Origin: Rhodobacterales bacterium LSUCC0387
Lineage (GTDB): Bacteria; Pseudomonadota; Alphaproteobacteria; Rhodobacterales; Rhodobacteraceae
Length of the DNA stretch: 64,000 bases
Assembly (NCBI GenBank): GCA_015689775.1
Contig: WVSR01000001.1
Location: forward strand, 931,501 to 995,500
Reading direction: 5' to 3'
A program made the translations under genes and the position numbers. Below, in pieces: positions 1 through 9,538 of this stretch; within the stretch, counting starts at the first letter, position 1, and every line of letters starts with the position of its first letter. The notes below the pieces were generated by a model. It saw only the letters and a list, made by a program, of their open reading frames with translations, searched no databases and had not been told where the DNA came from.

Positions 1-514
1 CATCTAAGGGCGGGATGCCCATTTCAGCGGCGGCTTCCCGCACAGCATCTAAAATTTCCCATGACAAGCGCTGATTTTCCACGCGCATTTCGCCGCCTGC
101 GCCATGCAGGGCGTCCGCGCCGCGATGATAATCTTCCGAGCGTTTGAAATAGGGCAGGACATCCTCCCATCCCCACCCCGTATTGCCCATCTGACGCCAC
201 AGATCATAGTCGCGCGCTTGGCCGCGCATGTAGATCATTCCATTGATTGAGGAGCAGCCCCCCAAAACCCGCCCACGCGGATAGTTGAGCGCCCGTCCAT
301 TTAACCCCGCCACAGGCGCGGTTTTATAGCACCAATCAAGGCGCGGATTTCCCATCGCATAGAGATATCCCACTGGGATATGCACCCAAGGGTGGCGGTC
401 ATGCCCGCCCGCCTCCAACAACACGACCTTGTATTTGCCATTCTCAGATAGGCGATTGGCCAACACACATCCCGCTGACCCTGCGCCGACAATCACAATA
501 TCTGCTGCCTGCAT
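1..514 (-). CDS. GMC-family FAD-dependent alcohol dehydrogenase (5' part, cut by window edge)
   Basis: The first 171 residues of a glucose-methanol-choline oxidoreductase are visible; the rest lies outside the window. The FAD-binding GAGSAG motif is at residues 10-15 and the GMC signature GGCSSINGM at about 85-93, which is typical of the choline dehydrogenase/alcohol dehydrogenase branch. The ATG at 514 has a GAGG ribosome site just upstream and the reading frame is open to base 1. It lies 85 bp downstream of acuI in the same direction. In DMSP-degrading bacteria a GMC dehydrogenase (DddA) oxidises 3-hydroxypropionate, so that role is possible here. This is inferred from context, and choline or another alcohol could equally be the substrate. 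Confidence 0.85.
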   Translation of the reverse strand, partial: MQAADIVIVGAGSAGCVLANRLSENGKYKVVLLEAGGHDRHPWVHIPVGYLYAMGNPRLDWCYKTAPVAGLNGRALNYPRGRVLGGCSSINGMIYMRGQARDYDLWRQMGNTGWGWEDVLPYFKRSEDYHRGADALHGAGGEMRVENQRLSWEILDAVREAAAEMGIPPLD

Positions 515-599
515 GATTTAACCTCGATTTTGGGGCCTCAACCTCAAGCGCCAACGGGGCAAGAGGGTCTTTCATAGCTGCTATCCTTTTTGGGCCGAA

Positions 600-1592
600 C
601 TAGGCCAGTGCCGCATTCAAAGGCACAACCACGCGGCCGCGGATTTTACCTTCAAGAAATTTTGGCGCCTCTGCGATGACATCTTCAAGGGCCATTTCAT
701 GGGCGATTGCCGCCAATTTGCCCATATCCAAATCTTTGGCCAAGGCTGCCCATGCATCAATCCGCTCATCGCGCGGCACCATCACGCTGTCGACCCCCAA
801 TAGGCTGACCCCGCGCAAAATGAAGGGCGCGACCGAGCTTGGCAAATCCATGCCTGCGGCAAGGCCACAGGCGGCGACAAGCCCACGATATTTCATTTTT
901 GAAATAACATTGGCCAAGACGGTGCTGCCCGCAACATCGACCGCGCCTGCGAAACGCCCCTTGTCGAGGGGGCGGGGTTTGCCTGCGAATTCCTCTCGCG
1001 GCAGGATTTGGCTTGCGCCTAAGGATCTAAGATAGGCTTCTTCCTCGGCGCGGCCCGTGACCGCACAGACAGTAAATCCTTTCGCCGCAAAAAGGGCCAC
1101 GGCAATACTGCCAACGCCGCCCGCTGCCCCCGTGACCACGACCTCGCCCGCCTCTGGCGTGAGACCTGCCTTCAACAAGGCGCTGACGCATAGCTGCGCG
1201 GTGTAGCCCGCCGTGCCGATCTCCATCGCTTGACGCAGGCTTACACCATCGGGAAGTGGAACCAACCAATCGCCTTTGAGGCGAGCGAAACGCGCCAAGC
1301 CACCCCAATGTTTTTCGCCAACACTCCATCCGTTCAAGACCACCCGATCGCCGGGATTATAGCGCGGATCAGCGCTTTCACGGACGATGCCTGATAGGTC
1401 AATACCGGGAACCATCGGGAAACTGCGCACAACTGGCGCGGCCCCTGTGATGGCTTGCGCGTCCTTGTAATTCAAGGTTGACCAAGCTACTTCGACCAAA
1501 ACATCCCCTTCGGGCAAGTCTTCCCTCGCGATTTGGCGCAAGGCCACGCTTTGCTGGTCATCCTCTTTGCTGATTACGATGGCATCGAACAT
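600..1592 (-). CDS. acuI: Acrylyl-CoA reductase AcuI (MDR/zinc-free alcohol dehydrogenase family)
   Basis: This 330-residue medium-chain dehydrogenase/reductase of the YhdH/AcuI group has the usual AcuI length. Family members reduce acryloyl-CoA to propionyl-CoA with NADPH, which detoxifies acrylate released from DMSP or formed during 3-hydroxypropionate assimilation. The NYKDA motif is at residues 41-45, and the nucleotide-binding GAAGGVG is at about 155-161. No structural zinc cysteine cluster is seen, as expected for this branch. The start codon lies inside the end of the upstream regulator gene (19 bp overlap), indicating translational coupling in an acuR-acuI operon. YhdH-type paralogues look similar, but the acuR neighbour favours AcuI. 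Confidence 0.85.
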   Translation of the reverse strand: MFDAIVISKEDDQQSVALRQIAREDLPEGDVLVEVAWSTLNYKDAQAITGAAPVVRSFPMVPGIDLSGIVRESADPRYNPGDRVVLNGWSVGEKHWGGLARFARLKGDWLVPLPDGVSLRQAMEIGTAGYTAQLCVSALLKAGLTPEAGEVVVTGAAGGVGSIAVALFAAKGFTVCAVTGRAEEEAYLRSLGASQILPREEFAGKPRPLDKGRFAGAVDVAGSTVLANVISKMKYRGLVAACGLAAGMDLPSSVAPFILRGVSLLGVDSVMVPRDERIDAWAALAKDLDMGKLAAIAHEMALEDVIAEAPKFLEGKIRGRVVVPLNAALA

Positions 1593-2251
1593 GGGGCATC
1601 TCCTTTTGGGGTGGTGTTAAGCTGTGCAAGAAATTGCGCCGAAAACAGGCGCAAAGGCTCAGGCCCTCGTTCCAATTTGGCCTGTAAAACGGCGCCCTCC
1701 CATCCGATCCAGAACACTCGTGCCAGATCGGTGGGGTTGTGATGGGGCGATATCTCGCCCTGATTTTGAGCAAGCTGTAAAACACGCGCCAAGCGGACTT
1801 GCCAATCTTCCAAGGTCGCAATGAGATCTGCGCGAAATTCTTCGGGCAATGCGCCCATTTCTTGGCCCAGATTGCCAATCAAACATCCGCGCCGAAAGCC
1901 ATGACGGGCCATGCCCGCTTCGGCCGCTGCAGCAAAGGCCGCGACACGGGCAAGCGGGGCAAGACTGTCATCGCTCATGTGGCGTTCCATCTTTGCCACG
2001 AAATAGGCGCGATAGGCCGCAATGGCGGCCTGACCGAAGGCCGCCTTGTTGGGAAAGTAATGATAGAAACTGCCCTTCTGCACACGGGCATGCGTGAGGA
2101 TCATATCAAGCCCGACCGCAGAATAACCCCGCTCTGTGAGATGCACCAACCCTGCGCGGATCAATCGCTGATAGGTGGCCGCGTCTTGGGGCGCAGTGGC
2201 GGGGCGGCCACGGCGTTTGGGGGCGTCATATGTCACATCAGATAAGTTCAT
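1574..2251 (-). CDS. acuR: TetR/AcrR-family regulator, probably AcuR
   Basis: This 225-residue TetR-family repressor has an N-terminal helix-turn-helix at about 27-73, with the family-typical recognition helix and [14 protein letters not shown] at 59-72. The C-terminal half is the usual all-helical ligand and dimer domain. It overlaps acuI by 19 bp, matching the acuR-acuI arrangement in which AcuR represses its own operon until acrylate binds. No Shine-Dalgarno sequence precedes the ATG: the 12 bases upstream are A/T-rich. An imperfect palindrome sits 10 bp upstream, so the message may be leaderless and autorepressed. The family is clear; the AcuR name rests on the neighbour. Confidence 0.72.
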   Translation of the reverse strand: MNLSDVTYDAPKRRGRPATAPQDAATYQRLIRAGLVHLTERGYSAVGLDMILTHARVQKGSFYHYFPNKAAFGQAAIAAYRAYFVAKMERHMSDDSLAPLARVAAFAAAAEAGMARHGFRRGCLIGNLGQEMGALPEEFRADLIATLEDWQVRLARVLQLAQNQGEISPHHNPTDLARVFWIGWEGAVLQAKLERGPEPLRLFSAQFLAQLNTTPKGDAPCSMPS

Positions 2252-2261
2252 GCGATATTTT

Positions 2262-2279
2262 TTAGACGGCTTGGTTTAA
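2262..2279. promoter_or_regulatory. Candidate AcuR operator (imperfect palindrome)
   Basis: On the plus strand TTAGAC is followed by six bases and then GTTTAA, giving five of six symmetric positions. The site ends 10 bp before the acuR start codon and would overlap any -10 element on the minus strand. TetR-family repressors bind such palindromes. The assignment is by position and symmetry only. Confidence 0.35.
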
Positions 2280-2383
2280 TAATAGAAGCCCTCATTTTCA
2301 AAGTGGCATAAATTCCGCTTGCCAAGGGCGCGGAACCCGTCAGGATGCCAACGCAAAGCTAACATAACGGGAGGGAAAAACGG

Positions 2384-3133
2384 GTGAGCAATTTAGCGAT
2401 TGTGACGGGGGCTGCGCGCGGTATCGGATTGGCCACCACGGATCTTTTCCTTGAGATGGGCTGGCAGGTTGCGATGGTGGATCGCGATGCGGCCGAACTT
2501 GGCGCGACAGCCACCCCGCGTGATGGGGCCTTAGGGTTTGTTTGTGATGTCTCAGACCCTGAGGCGGTCGCGGATCTGGCAACCCAGATCAGCGCCAAAA
2601 TGGGGGGGGTAGATGCTTTGGTGAATAATGCAGGTGTCGCGGAATTCGGCCCGATTGAGGAATGCGATTTCACAACATGGCGGCGCGTCATGGCGACCAA
2701 CTTAGATGGCGTTTTTCTGATGTCACAGGCGATGACGCCTGCGCTGAAGGAAACCCAAGGCGCGATTGTAAATATTGGGTCGATTTCAGGTCTGCGCGCG
2801 TCAACCTTGCGGGTGGCTTATGGCACGACCAAGGCGGCAGTTATTCATTTGACTAAACAGCAGGCGGCAGAATTGGGCGAATATGGCATTCGTTCGAATT
2901 GCGTCTGCCCTGGCCCTGTGAGGACGAAATTGTCGATTTCGGTGCACTCGCCCGCCATCATCGCCGCCTATCATGATGCGATCCCGCTCAACCGTTATGG
3001 GTCCGAGCGTGAGATTGCCGAAGCGATCTGCTTCCTGTGCAGTGAAAAAGCGAGCTACATCTCTGGCCAAATATTGGCGGCAGATGGAGGGTTTGAGTCG
3101 ACTGGTGTTGGGCTGCCTGCGCTGCGCAGCTAG
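2384..3133 (+). CDS. SDR-family NAD(P)-dependent oxidoreductase
   Basis: This is a 249-residue classical short-chain dehydrogenase. The cofactor motif TGAARGIG is at 8-15 and NNAG at 81-84. The catalytic residues are Ser133, Tyr146 and Lys150 (YGTTK). An aspartate at the end of the second strand (residue 33, in VDRD) suggests NAD rather than NADP. It starts at GTG with a GGGAGG ribosome site upstream. It is transcribed divergently from acuR and ends 3 bp before the convergent ptsP stop. The substrate cannot be told from sequence; FabG-like and sugar or alcohol dehydrogenases share these motifs. Confidence 0.85.
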   Translation: MSNLAIVTGAARGIGLATTDLFLEMGWQVAMVDRDAAELGATATPRDGALGFVCDVSDPEAVADLATQISAKMGGVDALVNNAGVAEFGPIEECDFTTWRRVMATNLDGVFLMSQAMTPALKETQGAIVNIGSISGLRASTLRVAYGTTKAAVIHLTKQQAAELGEYGIRSNCVCPGPVRTKLSISVHSPAIIAAYHDAIPLNRYGSEREIAEAICFLCSEKASYISGQILAADGGFESTGVGLPALRS

Positions 3134-3136
3134 GGC

Positions 3137-5386
3137 CTAATAGCCGTTTTGATAAGCGAGCCAGTTTGCAACCGCGCTGCGCACGCTCATCGCCCCTGTT
3201 GCCTGCGCTTCGCGGATCACGGCGCGCAATTCACGCAAATCCACCCGCCGCAAGAGGCTTTTGACGGGGCCGATGGAGGCGGGGCGCATCGACAATTTGC
3301 GCAGACCCATCGCGGCAAAGCACAGCGCCTCAAGTGGGCGGCCTGCATCCTCGCCACAAAATGACAAATCGGTTTCGGTTTCCGCGCACCGCGTGACGAT
3401 CATTTCTAGGAAATTCAAGAAACTGACATTGAGCGTGTCATAGCGGCGGCGCACCTGTTCGTTCTCGCGGTCAGCGGCGAAGAAGAACTGCTTGAGGTCA
3501 TTGCCGCCGATTGAGACAAAATCAGCCATTTCAAAAAATTGGCGCGGTGCGAAAGCAAGGCTTGGGGTTTCCAGCATTGCCCCGATTTTAAGGGTTTCGG
3601 GCAACATATGCCCCAAGGCCGCTTCGCGATCCATTTCGCGCAACAGATGATCACGGGCCTCGGTGAATTCTTCGAGCTGGGCCACGAAGGGGAACATCAC
3701 GTAAAGCGGGCGGCCTTGTGCCGCGCGAATTAGGGCCTGCAACTGCATCCGCATAACGCCCGGTTTATCAAGACCCACGCGGATCGCGCGCCACCCCAAG
3801 GCTGGGTTAGGTTCTTCTGGGCGCTTCATGTAGGGAAGCACCTTATCCGAGCCAATATCAAGCGTGCGAAACACCACGTGCTTGCCGCCTGCCGCGTCCA
3901 TGACACGCGCATAGAGCGCGGCCAATTCCCCGCGCCGTGGCACTTGGTTGCGCGTTAGAAATTGCAGTTCCGTGCGAAACAATCCCACGCCTTCCGCACC
4001 AGAGGAGGGCAGGGAGGGAAGATCTGCCATAAGGCCCGCATTCATCTCAAGCGTGATGCGCGTGCCGCAAAGCGTCTCCGCGGGCTTGTCACGGATCGAG
4101 GCATAGCGTTCTTGGGCCGCGGCCTGCATGGCGATTTTATCGCGAAACGCTTTAGCCACATTTTCTTCGGGCCGCAAATGCACAATGCCCTGCTCGCCAT
4201 CAACCAAAATGGGGTCACCGTTCAGCGCTTCGGTTGTGATGCGTTTGGCATTGATGATCAGTGGGATGGCAAGGGCGCGGGCCACAATCGCAGCGTGACT
4301 TCCAACCGATCCTTCCTCAAGCACAACTCCTTTGAGGCGGCGGCCATAATCCAACAATTCCCCTGGCCCGATGTTGCGGGCCACGAGAATCGGATGTTCG
4401 GGCATTTCCGCGCCCGTGTCGCCGCCTTGGCCTGTCAAAATCCGCAACAGGCGGTTTGAGAGGTCATCTAAATCCTGCAAACGTTCGCGCAGATAGGCGT
4501 CAGGCACCGTCTCAAGCCGCGCGCGGGCGGCGGATTGTTCTTTCTCAACGGCTGCTTCGGCCGACAGGCCGCGGGCGATATCCTCTTGCATCCGTTTGAT
4601 CCAACTGCGCGAGTTGGCGAACATGCGATAGGCTTCGAGAACTTGGCGTTCCTCGCTATCATCCCTGTCCATACGGGTCAAAAGCTGATCAACCGATTGG
4701 CGCAACGTGGCGATTGCATCGGACAGACGGGCTTGTTCGGCCTCTGGATCATCGGCCACGGGGCGGGTGACTACGACGCGCGGCTCGTGCAGGTAAACTG
4801 CGCCTTCGGTAACCCCCTCTTGCGCGACACCGCCACGGATCATCACCTGCGATTGGTGACGGGCTGATAGGGCCTCGCCCTCACCGACAAAGGCACCAAG
4901 TTCTGTCATTTCAGCCAGAACCATTGCGACAACCTCTAGGGCATAGAGTTCATCTTCCGAATAGCTGCGCGCCTCTTTAGATTGCACAACCAAAACGCCA
5001 AGCCGTTCCCCCAAGCGCTGGATCGGCACGCCCAAGAAACTGGAATATCGCTCTTCGCCCGTCTCAGGCATATAGCGAAACCCGCGCGCGGCGGGGGCGT
5101 TGGGGGTGTTAATGGGGCGGGCATCGCGGGCAACGCGCCCCACCAGACCCTCGCCGAGACGCATTCGGGTGACGTGAACGGCTTCTGGGGCCAAGCCCTC
5201 GGTCGCGCAAAGCTCGAGGGTATCAGAATCGCGCAGCAGGTAAATTGAGCATACCTCCGTGCCCATCGAATCGGCTATCAAATGGGTGATACGGTCAAGT
5301 CGCTCCTGTCCCGCGCCTGCTTCGGCCAAGCTAGCTTGCAAGCGGCGCAGTAATTTGCGGCTCTCGGTTTCCGTGCGCTCTGGCAT
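3137..5386 (-). CDS. ptsP: Phosphoenolpyruvate-protein phosphotransferase PtsP (EI-Ntr)
   Basis: This is Enzyme I of the nitrogen-related phosphotransferase system. It takes phosphate from PEP and passes it to NPr (PtsO) and then EIIA-Ntr (PtsN), a regulatory rather than sugar-importing chain. The 749 residues hold an N-terminal GAF sensory domain (about 20-165), the HPr-interaction domain, the swivelling phosphohistidine domain with GSHAAIVARA (active His364), and the C-terminal PEP-binding barrel ending in SFCGEDAGRP with the catalytic cysteine. The GAF domain, which binds glutamine in studied homologues, separates it from sugar-type PtsI. Its partners are not in this window. Confidence 0.93.
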   Translation of the reverse strand: MPERTETESRKLLRRLQASLAEAGAGQERLDRITHLIADSMGTEVCSIYLLRDSDTLELCATEGLAPEAVHVTRMRLGEGLVGRVARDARPINTPNAPAARGFRYMPETGEERYSSFLGVPIQRLGERLGVLVVQSKEARSYSEDELYALEVVAMVLAEMTELGAFVGEGEALSARHQSQVMIRGGVAQEGVTEGAVYLHEPRVVVTRPVADDPEAEQARLSDAIATLRQSVDQLLTRMDRDDSEERQVLEAYRMFANSRSWIKRMQEDIARGLSAEAAVEKEQSAARARLETVPDAYLRERLQDLDDLSNRLLRILTGQGGDTGAEMPEHPILVARNIGPGELLDYGRRLKGVVLEEGSVGSHAAIVARALAIPLIINAKRITTEALNGDPILVDGEQGIVHLRPEENVAKAFRDKIAMQAAAQERYASIRDKPAETLCGTRITLEMNAGLMADLPSLPSSGAEGVGLFRTELQFLTRNQVPRRGELAALYARVMDAAGGKHVVFRTLDIGSDKVLPYMKRPEEPNPALGWRAIRVGLDKPGVMRMQLQALIRAAQGRPLYVMFPFVAQLEEFTEARDHLLREMDREAALGHMLPETLKIGAMLETPSLAFAPRQFFEMADFVSIGGNDLKQFFFAADRENEQVRRRYDTLNVSFLNFLEMIVTRCAETETDLSFCGEDAGRPLEALCFAAMGLRKLSMRPASIGPVKSLLRRVDLRELRAVIREAQATGAMSVRSAVANWLAYQNGY

Positions 5387-5561
5387 AGTCCCTCATTTAG
5401 CCCCGTAGGAGCTTATGGTTCAGCCTAGACATACCGCTCGATACAGGTGTCGCGCAACATAGGGTTAGTGCAATCTGCGCCTTGCGGCATAAATTTGTAC
5501 AAAACTCGGGCCTTTGGTTGAAAAAAGCAGCGACAAAACGTGCGCAATGCGCGGGCATCGG

Positions 5562-5590
5562 TTGACCACTTCAAGGCTTGGCGCTAGACC
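5562..5590 (+). promoter_or_regulatory. Candidate sigma-70 promoter of the nuo cluster
   Basis: TTGACC (-35) is separated by exactly 17 bases from TAGACC (-10), in the 258-bp gap between divergent ptsP and nuoA. A start point near 5598 would leave a leader of about 47 bases before nuoA. The -35 is a good match and the -10 is weak, as is common in alphaproteobacteria. Confidence 0.45.
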
Positions 5591-5644
5591 CTGCGGTGAC
5601 CGGACACCCTTTGCCACGGTTCCTGACAACCGAGGGAGAGCATC

Positions 5645-6010
5645 TTGCACGACCTTCTTTCTGAATACGCGCCAATTTTGATCTTTCTTGCTATGGCCAT
5701 CGGCCTTGGCCTGGTCCTTATTTTGGCTGCTGTGATTGTCGCTGTGCGCAATCCTGATCCTGAAAAAGTTTCCGCCTATGAATGTGGGTTCAACGCCTTT
5801 GATGATGCGCGCATGAAATTTGATGTGCGTTTCTATTTGGTGTCGATCCTGTTCATAATCTTCGATTTGGAAATCGCCTTCCTTTTCCCATGGGCAGTTG
5901 CGTTCCCTGATATGTCGATGACGGCGTTCTGGTCGATGATGGTGTTCTTAGGCGTGCTGACCATTGGCTTTGCCTATGAATGGAAGAAAGGAGCGCTGGA
6001 ATGGGAGTAG
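5645..6010 (+). CDS. nuoA: NADH-quinone oxidoreductase subunit A
   Basis: NuoA is a small membrane subunit of complex I lying near the quinone-binding junction. The 121 residues show three transmembrane helices. The conserved loop between the first two contains YECG (Cys47) and a following FDVRFYL stretch. The TTG start is preceded by GAGGGAGAG. It overlaps nuoB by 10 bp. It is the first gene of the 14-subunit cluster. Confidence 0.95.
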   Translation: MHDLLSEYAPILIFLAMAIGLGLVLILAAVIVAVRNPDPEKVSAYECGFNAFDDARMKFDVRFYLVSILFIIFDLEIAFLFPWAVAFPDMSMTAFWSMMVFLGVLTIGFAYEWKKGALEWE

Positions 6011-6534
6011 TGACAAGTCAACACACCGCAGGTGTGGACAAAGAGGTCGCCACCCAAGCGCTTAATCGCGAGCTTCAGGATAAAGGATTTTTGCTGACCT
6101 CGGCAGAGGACATCATCAACTGGGCCCGCACGGGCAGTTTGCATTGGATGACATTTGGTCTGGCGTGCTGTGCCGTTGAGATGATGCACACATCAATGCC
6201 GCGCTATGATGCAGAGCGGTTCGGGATCGCCCCACGCGCCTCTCCACGCCAGTCGGATGTGATGATCGTGGCGGGCACTTTGACCAACAAAATGGCCCCT
6301 GCGTTGCGCAAGGTTTATGACCAGATGCCTGAGCCGCGCTATGTGATCTCGATGGGATCTTGTGCGAATGGCGGCGGTTATTACCATTACAGCTATTCCG
6401 TTGTGCGCGGCTGTGATCGTATTGTGCCAGTAGATATTTATGTTCCTGGCTGCCCTCCGACCGCTGAAGCGCTGCTGTATGGTATCCTTCAGTTGCAGCG
6501 CAAAATCCGCCGCACGGGAACGATTACGCGCTGA
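6001..6534 (+). CDS. nuoB: NADH-quinone oxidoreductase subunit B
   Basis: NuoB carries the terminal [4Fe-4S] cluster N2, which passes electrons to quinone. The adjacent cysteines in [10 protein letters not shown] and the later MGSCANGG and PGCPP cysteines are all present. I chose the ATG at 6001, giving 177 residues, because AAAGGAGCG lies 6 bp upstream and matches the family N-terminus. A longer frame from 5980 would add seven residues inside nuoA. It overlaps the nuoA stop. Confidence 0.96.
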   Translation: MGVVTSQHTAGVDKEVATQALNRELQDKGFLLTSAEDIINWARTGSLHWMTFGLACCAVEMMHTSMPRYDAERFGIAPRASPRQSDVMIVAGTLTNKMAPALRKVYDQMPEPRYVISMGSCANGGGYYHYSYSVVRGCDRIVPVDIYVPGCPPTAEALLYGILQLQRKIRRTGTITR

Positions 6535-6582
6535 GGCGCATCTTTGAGCGCAAGGCGCCTGAACCAAAAAGAGAGTAACGCA

Positions 6583-7206
6583 ATGAGCGACCAGGCCTTG
6601 CAAGAATTGGCGAATTATCTGGCCGAAAAGCAGCCCGAAGCACTGATTGGCAGCACTATCACACGCGGCGAATTGACGGTCGAGGTCTCCTTGGCCCATC
6701 TGTTGGATTTCGTGGAATTCTTGAAACTCAACCGCAATTGCGCCTTCTCGACCTTGGTCGATGTGACTGCTGTGGATTACCCCGGTCGGGAGTGGCGCTT
6801 TGATTTGGTCTGGCATTTCTTGTCCATGTATCAAAATCAACGCATCCGCCTCAAAGCGGCGCTGCGCGAGGACGAGATGGCCCCTTCCATCGTGTCGATC
6901 CACCCATCGGCGAATTGGTTCGAGCGCGAAGTGTTCGATATGTTCGGGATCCTCTTCACAGGCCACCCCGATCTGCGCCGCATTTTGACCGATTACGGCT
7001 TTCGCGGTCATCCGTTGCGTAAAGATTTCCCGACCACTGGCTATGTTGAGCTGCGCTATGACGAGGCGCTCAAGCGTGTGGTTTACGAGCCTGTGAAACT
7101 GGTTCAGGAATACCGCCAATTTGATTTCACGAGCCCATGGGAAGGCGCGCAATATGTGCTGCCCGGGGACGAGAAGGCAGACCAAGCCAAGGAGACGCAG
7201 AAATGA
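6583..7206 (+). CDS. nuoC: NADH-quinone oxidoreductase subunit C
   Basis: NuoC is a peripheral-arm subunit packed against NuoD. The 207 residues contain the family signature ERE-x-FDMFGI at mid-protein and the [19 protein letters not shown] block near the C-terminus. I placed the start at ATG 6583, 7 bp after GAGAG. An upstream in-frame TTG at 6544 is less likely. Its stop overlaps the nuoD start by 4 bp (ATGA). Confidence 0.95.
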   Translation: MSDQALQELANYLAEKQPEALIGSTITRGELTVEVSLAHLLDFVEFLKLNRNCAFSTLVDVTAVDYPGREWRFDLVWHFLSMYQNQRIRLKAALREDEMAPSIVSIHPSANWFEREVFDMFGILFTGHPDLRRILTDYGFRGHPLRKDFPTTGYVELRYDEALKRVVYEPVKLVQEYRQFDFTSPWEGAQYVLPGDEKADQAKETQK

Positions 7207-8426
7207 TGGACGGCTCCAAAGGATTTGAAGACGCGCTGACGGGTGAGCAGAAAATTCGCAATTTCAACATCAATTTTGGGCCACAACACCCTGCCGCGCA
7301 TGGCGTGTTGCGTTTGGTTCTAGAATTGGACGGCGAGATTTGTGAGCGCTGTGATCCGCATATCGGTCTTTTGCATCGCGGCACAGAAAAGCTGATGGAA
7401 AGCCGCACCTATCTGCAAAACCTGCCCTATTTCGACCGTTTGGATTATGTTGGCACGATGAACCAAGAGCACGCATGGTGCTTGGCCATTGAACGTATGA
7501 CAGGTGTCGAGGTGCCGCGCCGCGCCCAGTTGATCCGTGTTCTCTATTGTGAGATCGGGCGTATCTTGAACCATTTGCTGAACGTGACAACGCAGGCGAT
7601 GGATGTGGGCGCACTGACGCCGCCGCTTTGGGGCTTTGAGGAACGCGAAAAGCTGATGGTGTTCTACGAGCGCGCCTGTGGTGCGCGTTTGCACGCAGCT
7701 TATTTTCGCCCCGGTGGCGTGCATCAAGACCTGCCCCCTGAACTGATTGCGGATATCGATGCATGGGCGCAGGACTTCCCGCTCGTATTGTCAGATATTG
7801 ACGGGCTTTTGACCGAAAACCGCATCTTCAAACAACGTAATGTCGATATTGGCATTGTGACGGAACAAGATATTCAAAACTGGGCGTTCTCAGGTGTTAT
7901 GGCCCGCGGGTCTGGTCTGGCATGGGATTTGCGCCGCGCGCAGCCCTATGAATGCTATGACGAGTTCGAATTCCAAATCCCTGTAGGCAAGAATGGCGAT
8001 TGCTATGACCGCTACCTGTGCCGCATGGAGGAAATGCGCCAATCCATTTCGATCATCCGCCAAGCCTGTGCCAAGTTGCAACTGCCTGAAAATCAGGGCG
8101 ATGTTCTGGCACGCGGCAAGATCACCCCGCCCTCACGCGGTGAGATGAAAACCTCGATGGAGGCGCTGATCCATCACTTCAAACTTTACACAGAGGGCTT
8201 CCACGTCCCTGAGGGCGAAATTTACGCCGCGGTCGAAGCCCCGAAAGGCGAGTTTGGTGTCTATCTGGTTTCTGATGGCAGCAACAAACCTTACCGTTCT
8301 AAGATCCGGGCCCCTGGATTTGCGCATCTTCAGGCAATGGATCACCTGTGCCGCGGCCACCAATTGGCAGATGTGTCTGCCGTTCTTGGGTCGCTCGATG
8401 TTGTGTTTGGTGAGATTGACCGCTGA
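7203..8426 (+). CDS. nuoD: NADH-quinone oxidoreductase subunit D
   Basis: NuoD is the 49-kDa-type subunit that forms most of the quinone pocket together with NuoB. The 407 residues include the N-terminal [12 protein letters not shown] motif, [12 protein letters not shown], and the C-terminal DVVFGEIDR typical of the family. Two adjacent ATG codons occur at 7203 and 7206; the first overlaps the nuoC stop as ATGA, implying translational coupling. Length is normal. Confidence 0.97.
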   Translation: MMDGSKGFEDALTGEQKIRNFNINFGPQHPAAHGVLRLVLELDGEICERCDPHIGLLHRGTEKLMESRTYLQNLPYFDRLDYVGTMNQEHAWCLAIERMTGVEVPRRAQLIRVLYCEIGRILNHLLNVTTQAMDVGALTPPLWGFEEREKLMVFYERACGARLHAAYFRPGGVHQDLPPELIADIDAWAQDFPLVLSDIDGLLTENRIFKQRNVDIGIVTEQDIQNWAFSGVMARGSGLAWDLRRAQPYECYDEFEFQIPVGKNGDCYDRYLCRMEEMRQSISIIRQACAKLQLPENQGDVLARGKITPPSRGEMKTSMEALIHHFKLYTEGFHVPEGEIYAAVEAPKGEFGVYLVSDGSNKPYRSKIRAPGFAHLQAMDHLCRGHQLADVSAVLGSLDVVFGEIDR

Positions 8427-8492
8427 TCCCGGATCGGCCTTTGCAGCGGCGGGATCACCGCCGCGTTCAACCTGTTGACGGAAAACTTTACG

Positions 8493-9350
8493 ATGCTCAG
8501 ACGCCTTCATTCGGAACAGCCAGATAGCTTTGCCTTTACCCCTGAAAATCAGGAATGGGCTGAGGCGCAGATCACCAAATACCCTGAAGGACGTCAGGCT
8601 TCGGCTATTATTCCACTGTTATGGCGCGCACAAGAACAGGAAGGGTGGTTGAGTAAACTCGCGATTGAATATGTTGCTGATATGCTTGGCATGGCCTATA
8701 TCCGCGCCTTGGAAGTCGCGACCTTCTATTTCATGTTTCAATTGCGGCCCGTGGGCAGCGTGGCGCATATTCAGGTCTGCGGCACCACCTCCTGCATGAT
8801 CTGCGGCGGGGAAGATTTGATTGGCATTTGCCGCGAGAAAATTGCCCCCAACCCGCATGAGCTGTCGAAAGATGGCAAGTTTTCGTGGGAAGAGGTCGAA
8901 TGTTTGGGCGCCTGTTCCAACGCGCCAATGGCGCAGATTGGTAAAGACTATTACGAAGACCTGACGGCGGCGCGCCTGTCTGAGATCATTGATGAATTGT
9001 TGGCAGGCAAGGTGCCTACACCTGGGCCGCAAAATGGCCGCTACACATCCGAGCCTGCATCGGGTCTGACCAGTCTGGCCGCGCATGAAAAGGGCCGCGA
9101 TCCGCTAAATGCCTCTGCGCGATTGGCTGCAGATATCGGTGATACGGTCAAGCGGATTGATGGCACCGAGGTTCCATTGCTGGCCCCTTGGGGTAAGCAG
9201 TCATCGGCTGGTCTTCCCAAAGAGGCTGCGCGGCCCAAACCTGCAAATGCGGCGAAGAAAGCCCCTGCGGAAAAGCCTGCTGCCAAGAAACCAGCCGCCA
9301 AAAAGGCGGCAGCGAAGCCCGTATCGCGCAAGCCAAAGTCGAACGAATAA
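8493..9350 (+). CDS. nuoE: NADH-quinone oxidoreductase subunit E with Ala/Lys-rich tail
   Basis: NuoE is the 24-kDa subunit carrying [2Fe-2S] cluster N1a. The four ligand cysteines are visible in the [11 protein letters not shown] and [11 protein letters not shown] segments. The start is ATG 8493 (MLRRLH, the family N-terminus); a TTG at 8475 is in frame but less likely. The usual domain ends near residue 165. A further 120 residues follow, the last 50 being a repetitive Ala/Lys/Pro tail resembling histone H1. Some alphaproteobacterial NuoE proteins carry a helix-hairpin-helix domain here; in this genome such a domain is encoded just downstream instead. A terminator-like hairpin follows the gene. 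Confidence 0.94.
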   Translation: MLRRLHSEQPDSFAFTPENQEWAEAQITKYPEGRQASAIIPLLWRAQEQEGWLSKLAIEYVADMLGMAYIRALEVATFYFMFQLRPVGSVAHIQVCGTTSCMICGGEDLIGICREKIAPNPHELSKDGKFSWEEVECLGACSNAPMAQIGKDYYEDLTAARLSEIIDELLAGKVPTPGPQNGRYTSEPASGLTSLAAHEKGRDPLNASARLAADIGDTVKRIDGTEVPLLAPWGKQSSAGLPKEAARPKPANAAKKAPAEKPAAKKPAAKKAAAKPVSRKPKSNE

Positions 9351-9387
9351 GCGGTTTACTAATCAAAATTCAGATCAATTACGCAAG

Positions 9388-9413
9388 AAACCCGCCTTTA
9401 TGGCGGGTTTTTT
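9388..9413 (+). terminator. Rho-independent terminator after nuoE
   Basis: AAACCCGCC, a TTTAT loop and GGCGGGTTT form a perfect 9-bp stem that runs into a T tract. It is the best terminator in the window by eye and sits inside the complex I cluster. Confidence 0.85.
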
Positions 9414-9538
9414 ACATTCACCCCATGAAAGGATGTTTTTTATATGTGAAAAGATAGGGTAAGTTGCGTGGCATTAAGGCGCGACAGGGGCATGTCGAAA
9501 TCAATGATCAAAAATCTACGATCAGACGGGGAAAATAA

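Noticed and set aside
1799-2245. 148-codon plus-strand open frame opposite acuR
   Set aside because: Shadow of the TetR-family gene, whose HTH motif is clear.
6193-7185. 330-codon minus-strand open frame antisense to nuoB and nuoC
   Set aside because: It is His/Arg/Gln-rich with no family resemblance, as expected for the reverse frame of GC-biased coding DNA; nuoB and nuoC are certain.
9417-9446. Promoter behind the nuoE terminator (TTCACC, 18 bases, TATATG)
   Set aside because: Both hexamers are mediocre and the distance to the next gene is about 90 bp; not strong enough to list.
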